Positions 15,534-24,556 of a DNA stretch of 30,218 bases are shown here, one piece after another. Source of the DNA: AWTP1-13 sp044868325 (GTDB taxonomy: Bacteria; Pseudomonadota; Alphaproteobacteria; Rhizobiales; Hyphomicrobiaceae). The notes beneath the pieces are model-generated. The model was not told the origin of the DNA and ran no database searches. It saw nothing but the letters and a program-made list of their open reading frames with translations. A program made the position numbers and the translations under genes. The stretch lies in contig JBIOWI010000225.1 of NCBI GenBank assembly GCA_044868325.1, positions 1 through 30,218 on the forward strand, written 5' to 3'. Numbering within the stretch: the first letter of the stretch is position 1; every line of letters starts with the position of its first letter.

Positions 15534-17411
15534 ATGGCCTCCAGTCCAAAGCACAAGGAGAGTCCGGCGGAGCCCTTCAAGCGGGTGCTGGGGCTCGCCG
15601 TGCGCGCCATTGCGGGCGACGGCGAGATGCAGGTGAGCTACGCGCCAGGCCAGCCGGAGCTGGACGGCAAGACCGTGCAGCTGCCGGAGCCGTCGCGTCT
15701 GCCGTCACCGAAGGAGATCGCGGTAGTCCGCGGCTGGGCCGACAGCCTTGCGCTCACTGCCGCGTGCCACGATCCCAAATTGCACTCCAGGCTGACGCCC
15801 AAGTCGGGGCCGGCCAAGGCCGTGTTCGAGGCAGTGGAACGGGCCCGCATCGAGGCGCTCGGCGCCAACCGCATGCCGGGCATGGCGGCGAACCTCACGG
15901 CCCGCGTGGAGGACCAGTACGGCCACGGCCGCTACGCCGAGATTACGGAGCGGGCGGATGCGCCTCTCGAGGATGCGCTGGCGCTGCTCGTGCGCGAGCA
16001 ACTCACGGGCGCGCCTCCGCCCAAGACCGCCAGGGCGATGGTGGACCTGTGGCGGCCGTGGATCGAGGAGCGGGCCGGGCGCACGCTCTCCCGGCTCAGC
16101 CAGTACGCCGAGGACCAGGCCGCATTCGGCCAGGTGATGCGCGACGTCCTCAAGTCGTTCGACCTGTCGGACGAGGTCGGCCAGGGCGAGCGCGAGGAGG
16201 GCGAGGAGGAGCAGCAGGACGAGGGCGAGCAGCAGTCCGAGGAGGCTCAGGAGGGCCAGGAGGCGCAGGAGCAGGAGGCGGGCGAGGAGCAGCGCGGCGA
16301 GGGCGAGGAGGGCGAGCCGGTCGAGTCTCCGCAGGAGGCGGATATCGACCAGCAGGACGCCGACGCCGACTTCGAGGAGGTCACCGACGCCCGCCAGCGC
16401 CGGCCCAACGTCAGCGTCCTCGATAGCCCCGAGGCCTTCGGCTACAAGGTCTACAGCCGCCAGCATGACGAGGAGATCGCGGCCGAGGACCTCTCCACCC
16501 CCGACGAGTTGGAGCGGCTCAGGTCCTTCCTCGACAAGGAGCTGCGGCACCTGCAGGGCGCCGTTGGCCGCCTCGCTAACAGGCTGCAGCGCAAGCTGAT
16601 GGCGCAGCAGAGCCGTGCGTGGGATTTCGACCTGGAGGAGGGCATGCTCGACACGGCGCGGCTGACACGCGTCGTGATCGACCCGCTGCATGCGCTCTCC
16701 TTCAAGCAGGAGCGCGACGCCAACTTCAAGGATACGGTCGTGACGCTGCTGCTCGACAACTCGGGAAGCATGCGCGGGCGTCCCATCATGGTGGCGGCGT
16801 GCTGCGCCGACATCCTGGCGCGCACGCTCGAGCGGTGCGGCGTGAAGGTGGAGATCCTGGGCTTCACGACGAAGGCCTGGAAGGGCGGGCAGGCGCGCGA
16901 GGCGTGGCTGGCGGCCGGCAAGCCGGCCAACCCGGGCCGCCTCAACGACCTGCGCCACATCGTCTACAAGTCGGCCGATGCACCGTGGCGGCGGGCGAAG
17001 CGCTCTTTGGCCCTGATGATGCGCGAGGGCCTGCTCAAGGAGAACATCGACGGCGAGGCGCTGGCCTGGGCGCACCGCCGGCTGCAGGTGCGGCCCGAGC
17101 GGCGGCGCATCCTCATGGTGATCTCGGACGGCGCGCCGGTGGACGATTCCACGCTGTCGGTAAACACGGGCAACTACCTGGAGATGCACCTGCGCCAGGT
17201 GATCGAGGAGATCGAGACGCGCTCGCCCGTGGAGCTGATCGCCATCGGCATCGGCCACGACGTGACGCGCTACTACCGGCGCGCGGTGACCATCACCGAT
17301 CCGGCGGAGCTGGCCGGGGCCATGACCGACGAGCTGTGCGAGCTGTTCGCCGAGGACGCGCCGGCCGCCCAGGAGCGGCCGGTCCGGGTGCCCCGTCGCA
17401 GGTTGCACTGA
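15534..17411 (+). CDS. cobT: Cobaltochelatase subunit CobT
   Basis: A 625-residue partner of CobS in the CobNST cobaltochelatase. The N-terminal 215 residues are the CobT-specific helical region. Residues about 216-278 are an almost unbroken Glu/Gln/Gly linker, a normal CobT feature (acidic and repetitive at DNA level too). Residues about 400-615 are a von Willebrand factor A domain with the metal-ion site DNSGSM (near 408) and later ISDGAPVDDS. CobT and CobS form a ring complex, and the ring drives CobN with ATP. The ATG at 15534 follows a weak GAAG. The C terminus is basic (VPRRRLH). The gene is intact and of usual length. Confidence 0.97.
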   Translation: MASSPKHKESPAEPFKRVLGLAVRAIAGDGEMQVSYAPGQPELDGKTVQLPEPSRLPSPKEIAVVRGWADSLALTAACHDPKLHSRLTPKSGPAKAVFEAVERARIEALGANRMPGMAANLTARVEDQYGHGRYAEITERADAPLEDALALLVREQLTGAPPPKTARAMVDLWRPWIEERAGRTLSRLSQYAEDQAAFGQVMRDVLKSFDLSDEVGQGEREEGEEEQQDEGEQQSEEAQEGQEAQEQEAGEEQRGEGEEGEPVESPQEADIDQQDADADFEEVTDARQRRPNVSVLDSPEAFGYKVYSRQHDEEIAAEDLSTPDELERLRSFLDKELRHLQGAVGRLANRLQRKLMAQQSRAWDFDLEEGMLDTARLTRVVIDPLHALSFKQERDANFKDTVVTLLLDNSGSMRGRPIMVAACCADILARTLERCGVKVEILGFTTKAWKGGQAREAWLAAGKPANPGRLNDLRHIVYKSADAPWRRAKRSLALMMREGLLKENIDGEALAWAHRRLQVRPERRRILMVISDGAPVDDSTLSVNTGNYLEMHLRQVIEEIETRSPVELIAIGIGHDVTRYYRRAVTITDPAELAGAMTDELCELFAEDAPAAQERPVRVPRRRLH

Positions 17412-17502
17412 GGTTCGGTGTCCCTATCCCGGAGCATCGCTGAATTACCTTCCTTTGACGAATTCCTGGCTACGTTGCTTTGCAGGCAGGGGACCGGAGA
17501 TC

Positions 17503-18564
17503 ATGGCTAACGCAATCCGCTTCCGCGCACTGACACGGCGCGCTGTCATCGGCGGCCTGGCGGCCGGTGCATGCACGGCAGGCGGGTGGCCACTCGCGGC
17601 CGATCCGGGCGACCTTGACGCGCCCCAGGCGATCGAGGTCAACGCCAAGGCGCTGCAGTATTTCCAGTCGAGCCGTCCGGATACTCGCCGTTTCGGGGAC
17701 CTGGAGTTCCGCGGCGGCCTCGTCCTCAGCTCGCCGTCCGAGCACTTCGGCGGCTTGTCGGGGCTGGTGATGGACGCCGACGGCAGGCGGCTGCTGGCCG
17801 TCTCCGACCGCGGGGCCTGGCTCTCGGCGACCATCGAGTACGGCAAGGATGGCGCGCTCGCGGCCATGACGCGGGCGCGCATGGGGCCCCTGCTGGCGCT
17901 GCGCGGCCGCTCGCTGACGAGCAAGCGCGAGCAGGACGCGGAAGCGATCGCGCTGGTGGAGGGCACGCTGGAGCGCGGGACCGTGCTCATCGGCTTCGAG
18001 CGCGTGCACCGCATCGGCCGCTTCGAGGTGCGCGGCGGCGAGGTGCAGGCGCCCTCGGGCTACCAGCGGCTCGCCGCAGAGGCGGGGCGGATGCCGTCCA
18101 ACCAGGGCCTCGAGGCGCTGACGGTGCTCCAGGCGGGCCCGCTCAAGGGCTCGCTGGTGGGGTTCGCCGAGCGCCTCACCAGGGGTAGCGGCTATCACAC
18201 GGGCTGGATCTGGATCGGCGGGCAGCCGCAGCGCATCCAGCTCCAGGACATCGACGGGTTCAACATCACCGGCGCAGCCGGGCTGCCGGACGGCGGCCTC
18301 CTGGTGCTGGAGCGGTTCTTCCGCTGGAGCACCGGCGTGAAGATGCGCATCCGTCGCCTGGCCCCGGCGGAGGTCAAGCCGGGCGCCCGGCTTGCCGGCC
18401 ACGTGGTGTTCGAGGGCGACCAGGGCTACGAGATCGACAACATGGAGGGCATCGCCGTGCACCGGGGCGGGCGCGGCGAGACCGTCGTGACCCTCGTTTC
18501 GGACGACAACTTCAACCGGTTCCTGCAGCGGACGCTGCTGCTGCAGTTCACGTTGCTGGAGTAG
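17503..18564 (+). CDS. Exported esterase-like protein of the phytase-like family
   Basis: A 353-residue secreted protein. The N terminus RALTRRAVIGGLAAGACTAGG looks like a Tat signal (RR then a hydrophobic stretch). The mature part matches the 'esterase-like activity of phytase' domain: FGGLSGLVMDADGRRLLAVSDRGAW, NQGLEALTVL, LPDGGLLVLERFF, and DNMEGIAV with VSDDNF near the C terminus; these are blades of a beta-propeller. The substrate is unknown. ATG at 17503 is supported by CGGAG 5 bases upstream; an ATG at 17455 would disrupt the Tat signal. It follows cobT on the same strand, an order common in Rhizobiales, and is convergent with rpmB, with paired hairpins between them. Confidence 0.85.
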   Translation: MANAIRFRALTRRAVIGGLAAGACTAGGWPLAADPGDLDAPQAIEVNAKALQYFQSSRPDTRRFGDLEFRGGLVLSSPSEHFGGLSGLVMDADGRRLLAVSDRGAWLSATIEYGKDGALAAMTRARMGPLLALRGRSLTSKREQDAEAIALVEGTLERGTVLIGFERVHRIGRFEVRGGEVQAPSGYQRLAAEAGRMPSNQGLEALTVLQAGPLKGSLVGFAERLTRGSGYHTGWIWIGGQPQRIQLQDIDGFNITGAAGLPDGGLLVLERFFRWSTGVKMRIRRLAPAEVKPGARLAGHVVFEGDQGYEIDNMEGIAVHRGGRGETVVTLVSDDNFNRFLQRTLLLQFTLLE

Positions 18565-18568
18565 CTCA

Positions 18569-18647
18569 GGTGTCAGACCCTCTGGGTCTGACACCATGGC
18601 TCCAATGCCGGGTGTGGGATGGTGTCAGACCCAGAGGGTCTGACACC
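18569..18647. repeat. Paired REP hairpins (family 1 variant) between convergent genes
   Basis: Two hairpins, each with GGTGTCAGACCC arms of 12 bases and a 3-base loop (TCT in one, AGA in the other), lie at 18569-18595 and 18621-18647, 25 bases apart. The second is the exact reverse complement of the first, so the whole element is a perfect 27-base inverted repeat. Compared with other copies every arm has T for G at position 3 and the matching A on the partner strand, that is a compensated change. They lie just after the stop codons of both convergent genes and probably terminate them. Confidence 0.92.
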
Positions 18648-18649
18648 CC

Positions 18650-18943
18650 CTACGCCGCCGGCTCGGCTTGGGCCTTGCGCACCTGGCGCTTAAGCTTCTG
18701 GCAGCGGTCCGACAGCGCATCGTCCTTGGCTTTCACGAGGAAGGCGTCCAGGCCGCCGCTGCGCTCCACCGTCTTCAGGGCGTGGGCGCTGATGCGCAGG
18801 CGCACGCGGCGCTGCAGGGCGTCGCTGATCAGGGTCACATCGACAAGGTTCGGCCGGAACGTCCGCTTGGTCTTGTTCTCGGCGTGGCTGCGCAACTGGC
18901 CCGACATCGGACCCTTGCCCGTCAGCTCGCAACGGCGTGTCAT
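18650..18943 (-). CDS. rpmB: 50S ribosomal protein L28
   Basis: A 97-residue L28, normal length for alphaproteobacteria. The start MTRRCELTGKGPMSGQ and the later KTKRTFRPNLVDVTL and RLRISAHALKTVERSGGLD are diagnostic. It is a component of the large ribosomal subunit. AAGGA lies about 11 bases upstream of the ATG at 18943. The gene is divergent from the DUF3108 gene and convergent with the phytase-like gene. Confidence 0.97.
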   Translation of the reverse strand: MTRRCELTGKGPMSGQLRSHAENKTKRTFRPNLVDVTLISDALQRRVRLRISAHALKTVERSGGLDAFLVKAKDDALSDRCQKLKRQVRKAQAEPAA

Positions 18944-19000
18944 TCTGGAGACGTCCTTGGGAAATGCGCGCTTTAGGCGCGGTGATCGACTGGCGGCCGT

Positions 19001-19026
19001 TCTATACAAGAAGGCCGCCGCGTCAA
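19001..19026 (-). promoter_or_regulatory. Possible rpmB promoter
   Basis: On the minus strand TTGACG (19026-19021) is followed by TATAGA (19006-19001). The gap is 14 bases, shorter than the usual 16-18, so one of the boxes may be shifted. The -10 box is flanked by the inverted pair GGCGGCC (18992-18998) and GGCCGCC (19013-19019), which could form a hairpin or bind a regulator. The leader to the rpmB ATG would be about 50 bases. Confidence 0.4.
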
Positions 19027-19180
19027 GGCTTTGTGCTGGCGGGAACGGTCTGTTACGGTATTCTTTACCGCTCCCGCAATAGCCTGCACAAGACACAGAA
19101 TTGACGCAAACCCTGCTAGCGTACCTCCTCAACGAGTGGCGATCGCACTGTATCGCCGAACGTGTGTTAAAGGCTGCCGC

Positions 19181-20011
19181 ATGAAGCGCGTGGTGCCTAT
19201 TCTTGCGGGTCTTGTGACCTTTGTCGCAGGCGGGGGTATCGGAGCGGGGGCGGCAGGTCCGTGGCCCGCCACCGTGCGCGCCGCCTATGAGGTGAATTTC
19301 AACGGCTTCAACGTCGGCACCTTCGAGTTTGTGTCTCAGACCGAGGACGAGAGCTACTCGCTGACGGGCAACGCCCACCTCACTCTCCTACTCGGCGCCT
19401 TCACGTGGATCGGCGAGACCCGCGCCTTCGGCCTGATGGCCAATCAGGCGCCCAAGCCCGCCGCCTTCTCGTTCGATTTCAAGGCCAACAGCAAGACCGG
19501 CTCCACCAAGGTGGATTTCGACAACGGCACCGTGCTCAGCGTCAAGCACGACCCGCTGCCGACGCCGAAGCCGGATGCCGTGCCGCTGCGCGACCAGCAT
19601 CTGCGGGGCGTGATCGACCCGCTCAGCGCCGTCATGGTGGTGGCCAACTACGCCATCGCCGACCCCTGCGAGCGCCGGTTGCCGATCTTCGACGGCAAGG
19701 AGCGCTTCGACCTCGTGCTGAGCTACAAGGGCGAGGTGAAGGTCAACGAGCAGCAGCCGAGCGGGCAGCCGGCCATCGCCCACGTATGCCGCGTGAAATA
19801 CCGGCCGATCGCGGGGCACAAAGCGGACGCGGAGAACTCGTACCTGGCGACCACCGATGCGATCGAGGTGTCGCTGCGGCCGATCCCCAGCGCCAACATC
19901 CTGGTCCCGTATCAGATCACCATTCCCACGATGCTCGGCTACGCCACCATCGTGTCGAAGCGTGTGGAGATCCAATCGCCCGGGCGGCCGCAGATCGCGC
20001 TCCTGCATTGA
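19181..20011 (+). CDS. Exported DUF3108 protein
   Basis: A 276-residue protein with an N-terminal signal peptide (MKRVVPILAGLVTFVAGGGIGAGAAG). The mature part matches DUF3108: YEVNFNGFNVGTFEF, then VKHDPLPTPKPDAVPLRDQHLRG and IDPLSAVM. DUF3108 proteins have an all-beta, lipid- or envelope-related fold and are periplasmic or outer-membrane-associated in many proteobacteria; the precise role is unknown. The ATG at 19181 is chosen because the signal peptide begins there. The gene follows rpmB in divergent orientation and precedes the helicase gene, the order I recall from other Rhizobiales. Confidence 0.88.
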   Translation: MKRVVPILAGLVTFVAGGGIGAGAAGPWPATVRAAYEVNFNGFNVGTFEFVSQTEDESYSLTGNAHLTLLLGAFTWIGETRAFGLMANQAPKPAAFSFDFKANSKTGSTKVDFDNGTVLSVKHDPLPTPKPDAVPLRDQHLRGVIDPLSAVMVVANYAIADPCERRLPIFDGKERFDLVLSYKGEVKVNEQQPSGQPAIAHVCRVKYRPIAGHKADAENSYLATTDAIEVSLRPIPSANILVPYQITIPTMLGYATIVSKRVEIQSPGRPQIALLH

Positions 20012-20136
20012 GTGTGTGGGGTATGAAAGGGCGCAGTTAACGGGCAGACGCCGCGGCGGCATTTTGGGCACAAGCCCTTGATCTTGCCGCATCGCTCTGC
20101 AATGCCTCGGGCCGGACGATCCCAAAGGGCCTCCCT

Positions 20137-23100
20137 ATGAGCCGCCATCTTGGACACCGCATCCGCAACGTGACCGCCGTGCTGGGCCCGACCAACACGG
20201 GCAAGACGCACTTGGCGATCGAGCGCATGCTCGGCCATCAGTCGGGCCTGATCGGCCTGCCGCTGCGTCTGCTGGCGCGCGAGGTCTACGACAAGATCGT
20301 CGTGCGCGTGGGCTCGGAAGCGGTGGCGCTGGTGACCGGCGAGGAGAAGATCAAGCCGGAGCGGCCGCGCTACTACGTGTGCACCGTGGAGGCGATGCCG
20401 CGCGAGCTGGATGTGGACTTCCTCGCCATCGACGAGGTGCAGCTGGCGGCCGACCCGGAGCGCGGGCACGTCTTCACGGACCGGCTGCTGCATGCGCGCG
20501 GGCGGGAGGAGACACTGCTTCTCGGCGCCCAGACCATGCGCCAGACCATAGCCGACTTGATCCCCGGCGCAAACTTCATCTCCAGGCCGCGGCTCTCCAA
20601 GCTCGCCTACGCGGGACAGAAGAAGATCACGCGCCTGCCGGGGCGCTCGGCGGTCGTCGCCTTCTCGGCATCGGAGGTCTATGCCATTGCCGAGCTGATG
20701 CGGCGCCAGCGCGGCGGCGCCGCTGTGGTGCTGGGCGCGCTCAGCCCGCGCACGCGCAATGCCCAAGTGGCGCTCTATCAGTCGGGCGACGTGGATTTCC
20801 TGGTCGCCACCGACGCCATCGGCATGGGCCTCAACCTGGATGTGGACCACGTGGCCTTTGCCGGCATGCGCAAGTTCGACGGGCAGACGCATCGCGATCT
20901 GACGCCCGCCGAGCTGGCGCAGATCGCCGGCCGCGCCGGGCGCCACATGAACGACGGTACCTTCGGCGTGACCGGCACCGTCGAGCCCTTCACCACCGAC
21001 ATCGTCGAGCGGCTGGAGACGCACACGTTCGACCACGTGAAGTCGCTGCAGTGGCGCAGCCGCGATCTCGACGTCTCCTCGCTGGACCGGCTGCGCGACA
21101 GCCTGCGGCGCGCCCCCGACGAGCCGCGCCTGGCGCGGGCGCGCATGTCGGACGACACCATCGCCCTGGAGACCGTCAGCGCCGACCCCGACGTCGCCGC
21201 GCTGGCGACCAACCCGGAGGCGGTGGCGCGCCTGTGGAACGTGTGCCAGGTGCCCGACTACCGCAAAATCTCCTCCCAGGACCATGCCGAGCTGGTCGGC
21301 ACGCTTTACAAGTTCCTGATGGGGCCCACGGGGCGCATCCCGGTGGACTGGTTCGCCAGCCAGGTGGCGTTCGCCGACCGGACGGACGGCGACATCGATA
21401 CGCTCGCCACTCGCATCGCTCACATCCGCACCTGGACGTTCGTGTCCAACCGCGGCGACTGGCTGGACGACCCCGAGCACTGGCAGGGGCGTACGCGCAC
21501 CATCGAGGACGCCCTGTCGGACGCGCTGCACGAGTGCCTGACCCAGCGCTTCATCGACCGGCGCACCAGCGCCCTGATGCGCGGCCTCAAGGACAAGGAC
21601 GACCTGGTGGCCGAGATCGCCCAGGACGGCGCTGTGCAGGTCGCCAACCATTTTGTCGGCCGCCTGCAGGGCTTCCGGTTCTTCCCGGACACGCAAGCCG
21701 AGGGCATCCACGGCAAGGCGGCCCGCAGCGCCGCCACGCACGTGCTGGCCAAGGAGCTCGCCATGCGCGCACGTCGCGTGGCGGCGGCCAAGAACGACGG
21801 CTTCAAGCTCCGGCGCGGGCAGATCCTGTGGCGCGACGAGGAGGTGGGCCGGCTGGAGGCGGGCGACGACCTACTAAAGCCCATCGTCGTGCTGTCCGCC
21901 GACGACGCCATGAGCGCCGGCGACAAGGAGAAGGTGCAGGAGCGGCTGTCGGCTTGGGCTACCGAGACCATCGGCGAGCGGCTGAAGCCGCTGATCGAGA
22001 TCGCCAACGCCAAGGACCTCACAGGATTGGCGCGCGGCATCGCCTTCCGGCTCAGCGAGGGCATGGGCGTGCTGCGGCGCGAGGCCGTGGCCGAGGAGAT
22101 GCGCTCGCTCGACCAGCCGGCGCGGGCGCAGCTGCGCAGCTACGGCGTGCGCTTCGGCGCGTTCAACATCTACTTCCCGGCGCTGCTCAAGCCGGCTGCC
22201 ATCGAGCTGTCGTTCGCCTTGTGGCTGCTGAAGCACGGCGCCCAGAGCGGCCTCGACCCGGCCAACCCGCCGGCGCTGCCGCGGCCGGGTCTCACCTCGG
22301 TGGCGGTCGATCCGGCCCTGCCCGAGGCGTTCTATCATGTGGCCGGGTACCACCCGTGCGGGTCGCGGGCGGTTCGGATCGACATCCTGGAGAGGCTCGC
22401 CGATCTGATCCGGCCGCTGGTGGCGTGGCGTGCGGACCCCGCCAACCCGAGCCCGCCGCCCAAGGGGGCCACGGGCGACGGAGGCTTCCGCGTGATGCCG
22501 GAAATGATGTCGATCCTCGGTTGCTCCTCCTCCGACGTGGGCGAGATCCTGCACAAGCTGGGCTTCCGGCTCGAGCGGGTGCCGCCGGCGCGGACCGGCG
22601 AGCAACGCGCCGCGCAGGCGTCCGGCACACCTGCCGCGGAGGTGGCGGTTGCCGCTGAGCCGGTGCCCGCGCCTGCGGAGGCGAACGATGCCGCCGGGGA
22701 GGCGGATGAGGCGATCGAGGCGGTCTCCGAAGCAGCTGCAGAGATGCCCGGCGAGGCCTTGCAGGCGGATCGGGACGCTGCAGGGGATACCGCGCCGGTC
22801 GAGGCCACACCGGGAGATACCACGGCGGTTGAGGCCGTTTCGCCTGTGAGCGCCGAGCCACAGCGCGAGAAGACACCGGAGAGGTCTGAGAAAGTAGCGG
22901 AGCCCAAGCTCGACGAGGTCTGGCGCCCGCGTCGTCAGGGTCGCCAGTCGGATCGCGCGCGGCGGCGCTTTGCGGGGGCGGGGGAGCAACCGGCCAAGGA
23001 CGATGCGCACCCGCGCAGGGGCGGCAAGGAGGCCAGGCACGGCGACGGACGCCAGAAGGACGGGCGCCACAAGGAAGGCCGGCACAAGCGGTCCGATCGG

Positions 23101-23265
23101 CCCGAGCGCCGACAAGGGCCCGGCGGGGGCCGCAGAGAGGAGCGGCCGCAGCGCCCCTTCCGCCATTCGGCGTCGCCCGCACCGAAGGCCGGCATCGACC
23201 CGGATTCCCCCTTTGCGGCGCTGAGCTCGCTCAAGGCGGCCTTGGAGAAGCAGAGCCAGGAATAG
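20137..23265 (+). CDS. Suv3-like DExH RNA helicase with acidic and basic C-terminal tail
   Basis: A 1042-residue helicase of the Suv3 type (called MgpS in some rhizobia). GPTNTGKT (17-24) is Walker A, DEVQ (99-102) motif II, ATDAIGMGLN (224-233) motif V, and QIAGRAGR (262-269) motif VI. The Suv3 C-terminal region follows to about residue 820. The rest is tail: residues about 820-925 are Ala/Glu/Pro-rich and acidic; residues about 925-1010 are Arg/Lys/Gly-rich and basic. In mitochondria Suv3 unwinds RNA for degradation; a role with bacterial nucleases is likely but unproven. ATG at 20137 has AAGGG 9 bases upstream. The stop codon overlaps the first base of a GGGGTCTGACCCC palindrome, after which the S4 gene begins. 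Confidence 0.93.
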   Translation: MSRHLGHRIRNVTAVLGPTNTGKTHLAIERMLGHQSGLIGLPLRLLAREVYDKIVVRVGSEAVALVTGEEKIKPERPRYYVCTVEAMPRELDVDFLAIDEVQLAADPERGHVFTDRLLHARGREETLLLGAQTMRQTIADLIPGANFISRPRLSKLAYAGQKKITRLPGRSAVVAFSASEVYAIAELMRRQRGGAAVVLGALSPRTRNAQVALYQSGDVDFLVATDAIGMGLNLDVDHVAFAGMRKFDGQTHRDLTPAELAQIAGRAGRHMNDGTFGVTGTVEPFTTDIVERLETHTFDHVKSLQWRSRDLDVSSLDRLRDSLRRAPDEPRLARARMSDDTIALETVSADPDVAALATNPEAVARLWNVCQVPDYRKISSQDHAELVGTLYKFLMGPTGRIPVDWFASQVAFADRTDGDIDTLATRIAHIRTWTFVSNRGDWLDDPEHWQGRTRTIEDALSDALHECLTQRFIDRRTSALMRGLKDKDDLVAEIAQDGAVQVANHFVGRLQGFRFFPDTQAEGIHGKAARSAATHVLAKELAMRARRVAAAKNDGFKLRRGQILWRDEEVGRLEAGDDLLKPIVVLSADDAMSAGDKEKVQERLSAWATETIGERLKPLIEIANAKDLTGLARGIAFRLSEGMGVLRREAVAEEMRSLDQPARAQLRSYGVRFGAFNIYFPALLKPAAIELSFALWLLKHGAQSGLDPANPPALPRPGLTSVAVDPALPEAFYHVAGYHPCGSRAVRIDILERLADLIRPLVAWRADPANPSPPPKGATGDGGFRVMPEMMSILGCSSSDVGEILHKLGFRLERVPPARTGEQRAAQASGTPAAEVAVAAEPVPAPAEANDAAGEADEAIEAVSEAAAEMPGEALQADRDAAGDTAPVEATPGDTTAVEAVSPVSAEPQREKTPERSEKVAEPKLDEVWRPRRQGRQSDRARRRFAGAGEQPAKDDAHPRRGGKEARHGDGRQKDGRHKEGRHKRSDRPERRQGPGGGRREERPQRPFRHSASPAPKAGIDPDSPFAALSSLKAALEKQSQE

Positions 23266-23277
23266 GGGTCTGACCCC
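23265..23277. repeat. Single REP palindrome (family 1) between helicase and S4 genes
   Basis: GGGGTCTGACCCC is a perfect 13-base palindrome with a central T. It begins in the last base of the helicase stop codon and ends 2 bases before the S4 ATG, so it occupies the place of the ribosome-binding site. GGGG could serve as a poor Shine-Dalgarno sequence. Confidence 0.8.
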
Positions 23278-23279
23278 GC

Positions 23280-23642
23280 ATGACAAACGCACTGCAGCAA
23301 CGGCTTGACCGGTGGTTGTGGTTCGCGCGGCTCATGAAGTCCCGCACGTCGGCGGCGGAACTGGTCGGCGCCGGCAAGGTGCGGGTGAACCGCGTTCGCG
23401 TGGTCAAACCGAGCCATATGCTGCGCGAGGGGGATGTGCTGACCATCGCGCTCCGTGGCGAGGTGCGCATCGTCGAGGTGCTGGGCCTCGGTGAGCGGCG
23501 CGGGCCGCCGCAGGACGCCCGACTGCTCTATCGGTCGGTGGACAACGGCAAGCGGGACGAGCAAACTCAAGGCCGCGAGAGGACCGCGGGGGACGGTCCC
23601 AGGCGCAGTCCTGGCTCCGGCCGCGAACAGGGCCGCAGCTAA
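23280..23642 (+). CDS. S4-domain RNA-binding protein, Hsp15-like
   Basis: A 120-residue protein. Residues 8-75 form an S4 RNA-binding domain (RLDRWLWFARLMKSRTSAAELVGAGKVRVN), as in HslR/Hsp15, which binds stalled 50S subunits carrying peptidyl-tRNA after heat shock. The tail (about 85-120) is basic and low in complexity. In Rhizobiales this gene usually lies between the Suv3-like helicase and fdxA, as here. ATG at 23280 is 14 bases after the helicase stop; the ribosome site is poor because a palindromic repeat fills the gap, so translational coupling to the helicase is likely. Confidence 0.88.
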   Translation: MTNALQQRLDRWLWFARLMKSRTSAAELVGAGKVRVNRVRVVKPSHMLREGDVLTIALRGEVRIVEVLGLGERRGPPQDARLLYRSVDNGKRDEQTQGRERTAGDGPRRSPGSGREQGRS

Positions 23643-23769
23643 GCCTTGCGCGCCTCGCAGCCGCCGGGCGGGACGACTTGTGCCTTGCGGCAGAAGCCCA
23701 ATCTATGGCACCAGGATGCGCCCCTATCGCGGGCACAGGTGTGCAAGCCTCCTCAAGCTGAAACGCGCA

Positions 23770-24108
23770 ATGACCTACATCGTCAACGAGAACTGCATCA
23801 AGTGCAAATACACCGATTGTGTCGAGGTGTGCCCGGTCGATTGCTTTTACGAGGGCGCCAACATGCTCGTCATTCATCCCGACGAGTGCATCGACTGCGG
23901 TGTTTGCGAGCCGGAATGCCCGGTTGATGCAATAAAGCCCGATACCGAGCGCGGCCTGGAGAAGTGGTTGGAGCTAAATCGCGAGTATTGCGATAAGTGG
24001 CCAAATATTACCTCAAAGAAAGCTTCCCCTCCCGACGCGGATGCGTTCCGCGACGAAAAGGATAAGTTCGACAAGTATTTCAACCCGGAGCCGGGGTCGG
24101 GAGATTGA
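23770..24108 (+). CDS. fdxA: Ferredoxin FdxA, 7Fe type
   Basis: A 112-residue ferredoxin with two clusters. The N-terminal motif has C9, C12, C17 and C21 before Pro, and the second CxxCxxCxxxCP motif has C40, C43, C46 and C50. This spacing is typical of [3Fe-4S][4Fe-4S] ferredoxins. The 60-residue C-terminal extension (GLEKWLELNREYCDKWPNIT) is typical of the alphaproteobacterial FdxA family. It transfers electrons at low potential in the cytoplasm; the partner is unknown. It lies between the S4 gene and carD in the usual rhizobial order. Confidence 0.96.
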   Translation: MTYIVNENCIKCKYTDCVEVCPVDCFYEGANMLVIHPDECIDCGVCEPECPVDAIKPDTERGLEKWLELNREYCDKWPNITSKKASPPDADAFRDEKDKFDKYFNPEPGSGD

Positions 24109-24556
24109 TGTCGGCATATGCCGGTTGTTCCCTGGATGCACGCTAAGGTTGCATAGTTTATTGCTGCACTTCATCTGACAAGCTTAAGCATTTCTTTGAT
24201 TGCGGGCTGCGAAATGGCCACACCCGGCTTCTAGTGCAATGAAAATTATGTTATGGTTCTCGTGCGTGGTTTTTGGGCGCGAGCAGTCCGAAACGTACGG
24301 TCGCAACTGAGGCGATTCTCCCACTGCGCATGGGGCGTGAGAGATGCCGCACGTCGAGGCATCGATACGCGGGCGGTCTGTGGGCAGCCAGAAGGTGAAA
24401 GTGCTAGCGGGCGGGTCGCCGCTATGGCCTTCCTGCCGGCGACGGCAACAGCGGGAGCGTCGACCTTCGAGTCGGCGGAGGCCTCCGGTTGTTCCCGGCT
24501 CCGGCTTGAGCTAGGCCGAAGCTCCGACTGGTGCGCGAATGTAGAGTGAGAACGAC
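24109..24556. other. 448-base gap before carD, AT-rich in its first half
   Basis: 24140-24260 is clearly richer in A/T than its surroundings and probably carries the carD promoter, but no -35/-10 pair is clear enough to place. A perfect 12-base palindrome CGGCATATGCCG lies at 24112-24123, right after the fdxA stop, too short and without T-run to call a terminator. A 98-codon frame from 24253 ends just before carD, but lacks a ribosome site and resembles nothing known. Confidence 0.5.

Noticed and set aside
15705..17408. A 567-codon minus-strand frame opposite cobT
   Set aside because: Antisense to a complete CobT; Leu/Ala-rich stretches mirror the acidic Glu/Gln linker of CobT.
20379..22658. 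A 759-codon plus-strand frame inside the helicase gene
   Set aside because: It overlaps the helicase in another frame; the helicase has all its motifs in order, while this frame is Arg/Ala/Gly-rich and has none.
24112..24123. fdxA terminator at the CGGCATATGCCG palindrome
   Set aside because: With no loop allowance and no T-run the hairpin would be too short to terminate.
24253..24549. A 98-codon frame just before carD
   Set aside because: No ribosome site, no recognisable motif, and it lies in the likely leader or promoter region of carD.
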